Source: JASFTV01 sp050050615
Lineage (GTDB): Bacteria; Desulfobacterota; DSM-4660; Desulfatiglandales; HGW-15
Direction: 5' to 3'
Assembly (NCBI GenBank): GCA_050050615.1
Contig: JASFTV010000003.1
Coordinates: forward strand, 1 to 34,199
Length of the DNA stretch: 34,199 bases
Shown: positions 8,394 to 15,594 of the stretch, in pieces
Layout of the letters: each line of letters starts with the position of its first letter
How positions within the stretch are numbered: position 1 is the first letter of the stretch
Made by a program: the position numbers and the translations under genes
Notes under the pieces: model-generated
What the model saw: the letters and a program-made list of their open reading frames with translations, nothing else
Told to the model about the DNA's origin: nothing
Database searches by the model: none

Positions 8394-8905
8394 TTATCAT
8401 AATCTCTCTGTGCCTGGACCCCATCTTCATGCGGATAAAAGAGTCATTTTCAAACCTGAGTTTTACTATCACAGGGCCGAACTTCATGCAAGAAAAAGGT
8501 ACAAGACCTTGATCTCCTGTTTCATAAAAATCCATTTCTTTGGCTCAATCATTTTATGCTAAACTTGGTAATTTTATTGAAAAGTTTGTTTTAGGAGTCA
8601 CGAATTACCTCTTGTAAGCTTGTGTCGGATGATTTTGAAGGAAGGTTCAGGAGAGATGGATAAATTCCTTTATCCGCGCATAGACGAAAGGTGTTCTGCA
8701 TCGATCATTACCGAAGATCAGGACGTGTTTTTTTGCTGTTCCGGAGCCCTTCTAAGACATCCTTAGCTCTTGGCTTTCCAATATAAGATTCCTGAGTTGC
8801 GATGACGAGAGGTTGGTGCAGCAAAGGCGATCCTTTCTAGAAAAAACGCCTTAACTTATGAGTATGGCTCCAGAGAAATGGATTGGTGAGGAGAGGTGGC
8901 ACGAT
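8394..8905. other. Spacer with no secure gene; one possible micro-ORF
   Basis: About 500 bases between the hairpin and the MFS stop codon contain no recognisable gene. One plus-strand ORF at 8629-8766 (45 codons beginning MILKEGSGEMDK and containing FFCCSGALLRHP) is not preceded by a well-placed ribosome binding site and is not recognised. It may be chance or a decayed fragment. No RNA gene is recognised. Confidence 0.4.
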
Positions 8906-10324
8906 CTACCTTTGAGACTTTCTTGCGCTTGGAATACCCATATTTGAAACATTTGGACGTAATTTGCCTCTGACGAGTGATGCAAATATGCCTCCGAAGC
9001 AGAGAACAGAAAAGATGATAAACGCTGTTTTCAGGCTTTTCATAAAAACAGGATGGTACTCAACCGTAAGTTGGACCCTCCCGATGAATAGCGCAAACAC
9101 CAAGGTAGCGATGCCCATGCTGATCATCATGCCGAGGACACGCATTGTTGCTACGGTGCCTGAAGCGAGGCCGTAAAACCTCTTTTCAACGGAACTCATG
9201 ATGGCATTGGTATTGGGGGATGAGAAAAGGGCCAATCCAAAGCCGATGAAGATCAAGCTTGCGACGATGAATACCAGGGATGAGCCCGCTTTTAGAGAAG
9301 TGAAAATGAAGAGCCCAGCAGTGGTCAATGTCATGCCTGTGGAGGCCACAATTCTTGGCTCAATCCTGTCCGAAAGCCAGCCAGCAAAGGGCGAGCAAGC
9401 AGCCATGACAATAGGTTGCGAGACTAAAACGAGGCCGGCACTTTGGGGGCTGAGCCCTTTTATGTGCTGCAGATAGAGACTCAAGAGGAACGTGATGGCA
9501 AACGTTGCGCTGTAATTGATAAGTGCCGCGAGACTTGAAAATGCGAATACCCGGTTTGTTCTAAATAGACCTAGCTGGAAGACGGGATGCTCTACTCGTA
9601 TTTCCCATTTGATAAAGGCCAACAAAGCCAGAATTCCAAACAGGATAAGCCAGGTACTTCTTATTTCAGGGAGCAAAGAGATGCCATAAATGATTCCAAT
9701 GATGCCCATGCTATAGATGATAGAACCCGTCAAATCGAACTTCTCTCCCTTTGCCTCTGCCCACTCCTCTCTTAGTTTCCAAAGGAGAAGCGATATAATG
9801 ATCAGACCCAAAGGGACATTCACAAGAAAAACGCTTCTCCATGTGAAATGCTGGGTCAGAAGGCCACCGAGGAATGGTCCGAGGGAAAGCCCCACATACA
9901 CGGCAGCCACATTTATTCCTAGAACCTTGCCTCTGTCTTGGGGAGGAAAGACGGAGGTTAGAATCGCTATTCCAGTGGCGAAGATCATGGCGCTACCGAA
10001 GCCTTGAAAAACCCTGAAGCAAATAAGGGCTGGGGCTGAAAAGGCGATGGCGGAAAGGAAAGAGGAGACCGTGAAGATGATGATGCCGTAAGTAAAAATT
10101 CTTTTTCTTCCATGGATGTCCGCCAGCCTCCCAGAAGGGACAAGGGCGATACCCGCAGCCAAAAGATAGGAGGTCGCTACCCAAGTCAAAAGGAGGGCGT
10201 CAATGTTGAATTCCTTCTCAATGGAGGGGAGCGCAATGTTAATGGAAGAGCCCATAAAGGGGGTCATGAAAGAAGTCAAGGTGGCAATGATCAAAGCAGC
10301 CTTTTTTGTGCCCGCGTTATTCAC
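8906..10324 (-). CDS. MFS transporter, DHA2 (EmrB/QacA-like) drug exporter family
   Basis: This is an inner-membrane proton antiporter-like permease of 472 residues made almost entirely of hydrophobic helices; by rough count it has 14, as in the DHA2 family. The signature loop 2-3 motif GRLADIHGRKR (motif A) is at about residue 65. Antiporter motif C-like GLSLGPFLGG is near 150. Early residues SFMTPFMGSSINIALPSIEKEF resemble the first helix of EmrB/QacA-type exporters. The substrate cannot be told from sequence. The start is a GTG at 10324 with GGGAG 8 bases upstream. It stands alone on the minus strand, divergent from the kinase at 10666, and a 150-bp dispersed repeat begins 21 bases upstream of its start. 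Confidence 0.9.
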   Translation of the reverse strand: MNNAGTKKAALIIATLTSFMTPFMGSSINIALPSIEKEFNIDALLLTWVATSYLLAAGIALVPSGRLADIHGRKRIFTYGIIIFTVSSFLSAIAFSAPALICFRVFQGFGSAMIFATGIAILTSVFPPQDRGKVLGINVAAVYVGLSLGPFLGGLLTQHFTWRSVFLVNVPLGLIIISLLLWKLREEWAEAKGEKFDLTGSIIYSMGIIGIIYGISLLPEIRSTWLILFGILALLAFIKWEIRVEHPVFQLGLFRTNRVFAFSSLAALINYSATFAITFLLSLYLQHIKGLSPQSAGLVLVSQPIVMAACSPFAGWLSDRIEPRIVASTGMTLTTAGLFIFTSLKAGSSLVFIVASLIFIGFGLALFSSPNTNAIMSSVEKRFYGLASGTVATMRVLGMMISMGIATLVFALFIGRVQLTVEYHPVFMKSLKTAFIIFSVLCFGGIFASLVRGKLRPNVSNMGIPSARKSQR

Positions 10325-10345
10325 GAGAAACTCCCTTCATATAGT

Positions 10346-10499
10346 ATTCTTGTCCAAAAACGGTTTCCTGGTTTCCCTGCCCAGGTGAGGAGGGGAATCT
10401 GAATTTTGGGCAGCACGGGGCATCGTGTAAAAACAGACATTTAAGTAGATGGAAAAGCCTATATTTGATTTATTTAGGACACCCGTGATCTTCTATATA
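10346..10499. repeat. About 150-bp dispersed repeat, copy A
   Basis: This spacer segment aligns along its whole length with 29845-29985. Shared blocks are ATTCTTGTCCAA, CTGAATTTTGGGC (10399-10411), CGTGTAAAAACAG / CTTGTAAATACAG and TTTGATTTAT. Identity is roughly 70 percent by eye. Both copies begin 20-50 bases upstream of a minus-strand gene. It carries no ORF, so it is a non-coding repeat or a shared regulatory leader. Confidence 0.65.
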
Positions 10500-10590
10500 C
10501 GCTTTCAGAAACTTTTTAAACCTCAATCCTCAGGGTAACCCAGGATGTCAGAGTGGGCAAAGCGGTCTGATTGACCCGTATCTATTAAGG

Positions 10591-10619
10591 TTGCCGTCTG
10601 TTTTCTTATTGTTTATACT
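10591..10619 (+). promoter_or_regulatory. Candidate sigma-70 promoter of the first kinase gene
   Basis: TTGCCG (10591-10596) and TATACT (10614-10619) are separated by exactly 17 bases. They lie about 47 bases upstream of the kinase start at 10666. Each hexamer departs from consensus (TTGACA, TATAAT) at two positions. No sigma-54 element was seen here, in contrast to the downstream units. Confidence 0.5.
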
Positions 10620-10665
10620 TGAAAATCAGTAACAACGATCTTTTCTGAAAACGGCCCGGATAGCG

Positions 10666-12225
10666 ATGAAACAAAAAGATTGGAAGCTCCTATTTATAGA
10701 TGATGAAGAGGGGATCCGAAGCGTGATGTCTATCACTCTGGCGGATGCGGGTTATGATGTGATGACCGCCGCAGATGGGGAAAGTGGCATCCAGATGTGT
10801 CGGGAAAAGTCGCCCCAGATTGTGATTACGGACATTCGTATGCCCGGTGTGGACGGGATCGAGGTCCTTGAGAGGATTAAGAAAGAAGACCCGAACAAAG
10901 AAGTTATTGTGGTGACAGCGTATGGGGAAATGGAAGTGGCCATTCGCGCCTTGCAACTTGATGCTTCGGACTTCATCACAAAACCCATTAATAATGAGGC
11001 CCTGTTTGTGGCTCTTGAGCGAGCCAAGGAACGCTACACCACCCGCAAGGAGTTGCATGACTACACGGCCCTCATCGAAGAGAGGTGGATGGATACGGCT
11101 GAAGAGTTGGCCAGGACCTTCAATTTCCAAAACAATCTGATTGAGAGTTCCATCGACGGCATTGTGGGCTGTGACAAAGAAGGAAAGATCGTGACCTTCA
11201 ACATACGCTCAGAGCAGATGCTGGGCTACTTAAAGGATGAAGTGCGCGGAAAAGTCTCTTTTGAGAAACTGCTCCCTGTGGGAACAGCCGATAAAATCAA
11301 AGAAGACTTATATTCCGATGAATACGGCGGCAAGAATCAGCTCTTTCTTTATGAGACCCATCTCATTACCAAGAAGGGAGAGAAGATTCCAGTGCAGCTA
11401 TCAGCAACGGTCCTGTTTGAGGGGGGTCAAGAGAGCGGCATGGTGGGCTTCATCCGGGACTTGAGAGAGATCCGGAGGCTGGAGCAGCAATTTGCCGATC
11501 AGACCCGGCTGCTGCAACAGCACAAGATGATTTCATTAGGGAGATTGGCCGCCAGTGTTGTCCATGAAATCAACAATCCCCTTGCAGGCATCCTCAATTA
11601 TGTTCGGCTCATGATCAAGATTGTGGGTCGTGGCTCTGCTTTAGCCCCTGAAACCCTGAAAAAATTCCAAAGATATCTTGATCTCATTGAGAGCGAGACG
11701 AGCCGATGTTCCAGGATCGTCTCCAATCTGCTCGCCTTTTCGCGGCAATCCAAATTGGAATTCAGCGAGGTGAACATTAATGAGCTTTTGGAAAAATGCC
11801 TCATGCTCAGTCAACACAGGCTCAGCCTCCAAAATATTGCCATAAAAACAGAACTGAATCCGGGGATTCCCCATATTTCTGGGGACTTCAACCAGATCCA
11901 GCAATGCGTTATCAATCTTATCTTCAATGCCATTGATGCCATGCCCGATGGGGGCGCGCTGACCTTAAAGAGTTCTCTGAATGCAAACAAAGGTGTTTTG
12001 GAGATAAAGATCGGGGATAGCGGATCCGGCATTGCCAAGGAAGACCTCCCCCATATTTTCGATCCCTTCTACACCACGAAAACCGAAGGGAGTGGGTTGG
12101 GGTTAGGTTTATCAACGGTTTACGGCATCATAGATCGACACAAAGGCACCATCACGGTAGATAGCGAATTGGGGAAGGGCGCTGTCTTCACCATCAGACT
12201 CCCGATGGAAAAAAGAGTGTCTTGA
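10666..12225 (+). CDS. REC-PAS-HisKA-HATPase hybrid histidine kinase
   Basis: This is a predicted cytoplasmic sensor kinase of 519 residues with an N-terminal receiver domain (about 5-120; phospho-acceptor D56 in VITDIRMP, T84, K106). A linker leads to a PAS domain (about 150-270), then HisKA with phospho-histidine H300 in ASVVHEINNPLAGILNY, and a HATPase domain with N box INLIFNAIDAMPDGG, G1 DSGSGI and G2 GSGLGLGLSTVYGI. There are no membrane segments or signal peptide, so input is intracellular or comes through the receiver. The start has only a weak ribosome site. It is a close paralogue of the kinase at 19995: PAS through ATPase can be aligned almost without gaps. Its partner is not certain; the GAF kinase and NtrC regulator follow downstream. 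Confidence 0.92.
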   Translation: MKQKDWKLLFIDDEEGIRSVMSITLADAGYDVMTAADGESGIQMCREKSPQIVITDIRMPGVDGIEVLERIKKEDPNKEVIVVTAYGEMEVAIRALQLDASDFITKPINNEALFVALERAKERYTTRKELHDYTALIEERWMDTAEELARTFNFQNNLIESSIDGIVGCDKEGKIVTFNIRSEQMLGYLKDEVRGKVSFEKLLPVGTADKIKEDLYSDEYGGKNQLFLYETHLITKKGEKIPVQLSATVLFEGGQESGMVGFIRDLREIRRLEQQFADQTRLLQQHKMISLGRLAASVVHEINNPLAGILNYVRLMIKIVGRGSALAPETLKKFQRYLDLIESETSRCSRIVSNLLAFSRQSKLEFSEVNINELLEKCLMLSQHRLSLQNIAIKTELNPGIPHISGDFNQIQQCVINLIFNAIDAMPDGGALTLKSSLNANKGVLEIKIGDSGSGIAKEDLPHIFDPFYTTKTEGSGLGLGLSTVYGIIDRHKGTITVDSELGKGAVFTIRLPMEKRVS

Positions 12226-12319
12226 AGCGCCTATGTCGGTCCCTGAACGTGTGTTGCCTGTCCTCTCCCTTCTGTTTAATTGCTTTACACGGCATGCCCT
12301 TTCGAATATACTCCTTTCC

Positions 12320-12336
12320 AAGGCACCGTGATCGCT
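12320..12336 (+). promoter_or_regulatory. Possible -24/-12 (sigma-54) promoter
   Basis: AAGGCACCGTGATCGCT has GG and GC separated by 10 bases and a good GGCAC -24 element, but TCGC rather than TTGC at -12. It lies about 150 bases upstream of the GAF kinase. It is weaker than the sites at 15501 and 21962. The rest of 12226-12489 shows no gene. Confidence 0.35.
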
Positions 12337-12489
12337 TCATCTAATTTCAGTTACATGCTACTGCTCTTTTGTCCTTCCCTTCCGAAAGGTTCTGTGTGAG
12401 GGTGCAGGGGGAATGGTGGGTTGATGAAGGCAGCATAGGATAAGACCTCATTCCACCTCTGAAACCATGGCTAGAGGGCAAGGGGTATC

Positions 12490-13701
12490 ATGAATCCTTC
12501 GGTCAATTTCAAAACCCTATACGATGTCTACAGGCATATCAGTGCTGTGGTGCATTCCAGCACGAATTTGGAGGAGGTTTTGGAACTGGTGGTTTGGAAG
12601 GCCTCCGAGGTGTTCGGTAGCAAGGGCGCGGTTCTCCGTACCTTCAATGTGGAGACGCAAGAATTTGATCTGTTCGCTTCCCATGGATTGAGTGAGAAAT
12701 ACCTGACCAAGGCCCCGGTTTCTAGCAAAAAATTGGTCACCGATCTCTGCCATCTGAATAAGCCCCTCATCATCAGGGATAATCTTGCAGATCCCCGTGT
12801 CAGAAATAGGGAGGAGTTGAAGGAAGATGGGATTCGGATGGTTATGGATATTCCACTCTGCCTGAGGGAGAATATCATCGGGATCATTCGAATTTATTTC
12901 GACCACGAAAAGGAGTTTTCTGATGAAATGCTGGATTTTGCTGCGGCCATAGGCGAGCTGTTTTCATGTGCGATAGATAAGGCGAAAATGATCGAAGAGC
13001 AACGGTCCCGATATGACCAACTAGCCCTCCAAACGGAAAAGCTTTCGTCCCTAGGTCGAATGGCGGCAGGCATCGCTCATGAGATCAATAACCCTCTGAC
13101 CGGGATCCTGCTTTTCAGCTCAAGGATGCGCAAGAAAGTCACGGAAGGAGGGCACATACAAGAGGGTCTGGATGTCATCATTCGGGAGACCCAACGGTGC
13201 AAGAGCATTATTCAGGATCTTTTGGAATTTTCTAGGGATAAGGATCCTGAGAAAGTCAAGGCAAACATTAACGACGTCATTGAAAAGGCCCTCAGCATCC
13301 TGGAAAACGAGTTCCGGCTGCATCACATCTCCGTGGAGAAGAACTTTTCGAGCGGAATGCCTTCTGTGCTTCTAGATGTGAACTTGATGCAACAGGTATT
13401 TGTGAACCTCCTAATCAATGCGGTTGAAGCTATTCAGGACAAGGGGGTGGTCACTGTCCGGAGCTATCTTAAACCGGACCGAAGGAGCGTGGGCGTAGAG
13501 GTTGCGGACACCGGGCCTGGTATCTCGTCAGATAATATGGGCAAAGTCTTTGACCCCTTCTTCTCCACCAAGAACAATGGGACCGGCCTTGGTCTGGCCG
13601 TGAGTTACGGAATCATCCAGAAACACCAGGGGAATATCCAAGTGTCCAGTAAATTAGAGGAGGGGACACGCTTCACCATTGAGATTCCCATACTGCAATG
13701 A
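12490..13701 (+). CDS. GAF-domain histidine kinase
   Basis: This 403-residue soluble sensor kinase has a GAF domain (about 25-165, including AVLRTFNVETQEFDLFASHGLS and a conserved IPLCLRENIIGIIRIYF strand) and a short coiled linker. The HisKA segment has H197 in AAGIAHEINNPLTGILLF. The HATPase domain has the N-box VNLLINAVEA, G1 DTGPGI and G2 GTGLGLAVSYGI. GAF domains bind small ligands or cofactors; the ligand is not deducible. AAGGGG lies upstream of the ATG. The stop is 11 bases from the next start, so it is almost certainly co-transcribed with the NtrC-type regulator and the likely kinase for it. Confidence 0.93.
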   Translation: MNPSVNFKTLYDVYRHISAVVHSSTNLEEVLELVVWKASEVFGSKGAVLRTFNVETQEFDLFASHGLSEKYLTKAPVSSKKLVTDLCHLNKPLIIRDNLADPRVRNREELKEDGIRMVMDIPLCLRENIIGIIRIYFDHEKEFSDEMLDFAAAIGELFSCAIDKAKMIEEQRSRYDQLALQTEKLSSLGRMAAGIAHEINNPLTGILLFSSRMRKKVTEGGHIQEGLDVIIRETQRCKSIIQDLLEFSRDKDPEKVKANINDVIEKALSILENEFRLHHISVEKNFSSGMPSVLLDVNLMQQVFVNLLINAVEAIQDKGVVTVRSYLKPDRRSVGVEVADTGPGISSDNMGKVFDPFFSTKNNGTGLGLAVSYGIIQKHQGNIQVSSKLEEGTRFTIEIPILQ

Positions 13702-13712
13702 ATTAACGAATC

Positions 13713-15134
13713 ATGAGCACTGAATCTGCCAAGATCTTGATTATTGATGATGAACAAATCATCTGCGATGGATGCCGTCTTGCGCTGGCAGACCAGGGGC
13801 ATGCCGTGGAATATTGCAAAGCAGGGAGGGCGGGTCTTGAGACAATTCGCGAAGGTGCATACGATTTGGTTCTGCTGGACATGAAGCTTCCTGATATGGA
13901 TGGGATGGAGATCCTGAAGACTGTACGCGAGGAAAAACCCGGCGTGTACATTATGGTCATGACCGGCTATTCCACGGTTCAGAACGCCGTGGAGGCCATG
14001 AAGCTGGGTGCCATCGATTATCTTGCTAAACCTTTCTCGGACGATCAACTGGTGCTCGCCGTGGAAAGGGTTGTGGAGAAAAAACGGCTGGTGGAAGAGA
14101 ACCTTTTCCTCCGAAAAGAGCTCCTTGATCGGTTTAGCTTTAGCAACATCGTGGGAGAGAACTCCAAGATCCTCGCAATATTCGATCAGATTGATAAGGT
14201 CGCCCCTACGGACAGCACAGTGCTCATCTATGGAGAGAGTGGAACGGGAAAGGAGCTATTCGCGAGGACTATTCATGCCCATAGCCAGCGGGCTGCCAGG
14301 CAATTCGTGGCGGTTGACTGCAGTACGCTTTCTCCAAGTCTTCTGGAAAGTGAGTTGTTCGGGCACGTGAAGGGGGCCTTCACTGGAGCGAGCCAAAACA
14401 AGGCAGGGATCTTTGAGGTGGCCCACGATGGAACGCTCTTTCTGGACGATGTGGCGAACCTGACTGGGGAGATCCAGGGAAAGCTCCTACGTGTTCTGGA
14501 AGGACACGATTACAAGCCGGTAGGGGCAAGTCAGTTTAAGAAGACGAACGTCCGGGTCATTGCTGCCACGAATAGGGATCTAAAGGTCATGGCGGACGAA
14601 GGGATTTTCAGGGAAGATCTCTTCTACCGATTGAACGTTTTCCCCATTATCCTCCCACCCCTAAGGGAGAGGAGAGACGACATTCCTAAACTCGCCTACC
14701 ACTTCCTGAGGCATTTCTGCAGGGAGACCGGGAAAAGGATTGAAGGATTCTCTGATGATGCCTTGGAGATGTTGGTGAACCATGAATGGCCAGGCAATGT
14801 GCGTCAACTGAAAAATGTGGTTGAACGCCTGGTCATCATGGCTGATCGCGGTATCCTGGATAGTCTTGATCTGCTGGAACCGCCACAAATGAAACGTTTT
14901 TTGAGGGAAGATTCAATCCCAGAGACTCTGGAAGAACTCAAGGCTGTTAAGAGACAACTCTTGGAAGAAAGTTACAGCCGGATGGAAAAAGCCTTTCTTC
15001 TCAAAGCCCTCAAGGCCTGTAACGGGAACATCACCCATGCAGCTGAGAGGGTCGGTATGCGGAGATCCAACTTCTCGACTTTGATGAAAAAGCATCACCT
15101 TTCAGGTAAACCCGCAAAGGGCGAAAACGAATAG
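13713..15134 (+). CDS. NtrC-family sigma-54 activator (REC-AAA-Fis)
   Basis: This 473-residue response regulator has a receiver domain (D56 in VLLDMKLPDMDG, K106) and an AAA+ sigma-54 interaction domain with Walker A GESGTGKE (174-181), the sigma-54 contact loop GAFTGA (221-226) and arginine-finger region REDLFYRLNVF. A Fis-type helix-turn-helix follows at the end (NGNITHAAERVGMRRSNFSTLMKK, about 437-460). The Walker B motif reads LFLDDVANL, with Asp in place of the usual catalytic Glu of LFLDEI. It probably activates -24/-12 promoters nearby, the best candidate being 15501-15517 upstream of the next gene, with palindromes at 15307 and 15376 as binding sites. It is co-transcribed with the GAF kinase. 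Confidence 0.94.
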   Translation: MSTESAKILIIDDEQIICDGCRLALADQGHAVEYCKAGRAGLETIREGAYDLVLLDMKLPDMDGMEILKTVREEKPGVYIMVMTGYSTVQNAVEAMKLGAIDYLAKPFSDDQLVLAVERVVEKKRLVEENLFLRKELLDRFSFSNIVGENSKILAIFDQIDKVAPTDSTVLIYGESGTGKELFARTIHAHSQRAARQFVAVDCSTLSPSLLESELFGHVKGAFTGASQNKAGIFEVAHDGTLFLDDVANLTGEIQGKLLRVLEGHDYKPVGASQFKKTNVRVIAATNRDLKVMADEGIFREDLFYRLNVFPIILPPLRERRDDIPKLAYHFLRHFCRETGKRIEGFSDDALEMLVNHEWPGNVRQLKNVVERLVIMADRGILDSLDLLEPPQMKRFLREDSIPETLEELKAVKRQLLEESYSRMEKAFLLKALKACNGNITHAAERVGMRRSNFSTLMKKHHLSGKPAKGENE

Positions 15135-15306
15135 CGCGCTCCCCACATAGACGCCCCTCATTAAAAGTCTCGGAAATTGTATAACTTTCTGAAATTAAAA
15201 GTAATTTTTGAGGCCCGACGTTTTTGCCCCGCATATGGAATGATGGCATATTGGAATTTTGATTTTAACTAACTTCTGAATAGTGGGGCCAAACGATGAG
15301 AGGCGT

Positions 15307-15324
15307 CGTATAATCGCCTATACG
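15307..15324. promoter_or_regulatory. Candidate enhancer palindrome 1
   Basis: CGTATAATCGCCTATACG has 6-base inverted arms CGTATA/TATACG. It is the same length and has the same ends as the palindrome at 15376, starting 69 bases from it and about 180 bases upstream of the sigma-54 promoter at 15501. This is the usual arrangement of activator sites for NtrC-type proteins. The regulator encoded immediately upstream is the natural candidate to bind; that is inference. A half-site GTATAA also occurs at 15179. Confidence 0.55.
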
Positions 15325-15375
15325 GCCCTAACCCACTAAGATCACTTCAGAGTTTATATTTCAACACGCTTTTGA

Positions 15376-15393
15376 CGTATAAGTTCTTATACG
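15376..15393. promoter_or_regulatory. Candidate enhancer palindrome 2
   Basis: CGTATAAGTTCTTATACG is a perfect inverted repeat with 8-base arms and a 2-base centre, about 110 bases upstream of the -24/-12 promoter. It shares the CGTATAA...TATACG frame with 15307-15324. The surrounding spacer 15135-15594 contains no gene; besides these sites it holds only the promoter and the ribosome binding site of the next gene. Confidence 0.6.
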
Positions 15394-15500
15394 CTATGGC
15401 CCACCAATCACCGGTCCTCTCTCCCCTTTCATGCGCTTAACTCGCTAATATAACTAATAAAAATATCCGATCACCCTTGTGTCTCATAGATGCATCAAAC

Positions 15501-15517
15501 TTGGAACAGAACTTGCT
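15501..15517 (+). promoter_or_regulatory. Sigma-54 (-24/-12) promoter of the REC-HdrA fusion gene
   Basis: TTGGAACAGAACTTGCT matches the consensus TTGGCACG-N4-TTGCW with GG and GC spaced by the required 10 bases. Only two consensus bases differ. It lies about 78 bases upstream of the GTG start at 15595, which has AGGAGG at optimal distance. Confidence 0.75.
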
Positions 15518-15594
15518 CACATCATATTTGAGATGAGAATAGATGAGAGGGGCTATCCAATGGAACTCAACCTTTTTGAAAAGGAGGAATGACC

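Noticed and set aside
8629..8766. 45-codon plus-strand ORF in the yjbQ-MFS spacer
   Set aside because: No well-placed ribosome binding site and no recognised motif; kept only as a remark in the spacer entry.
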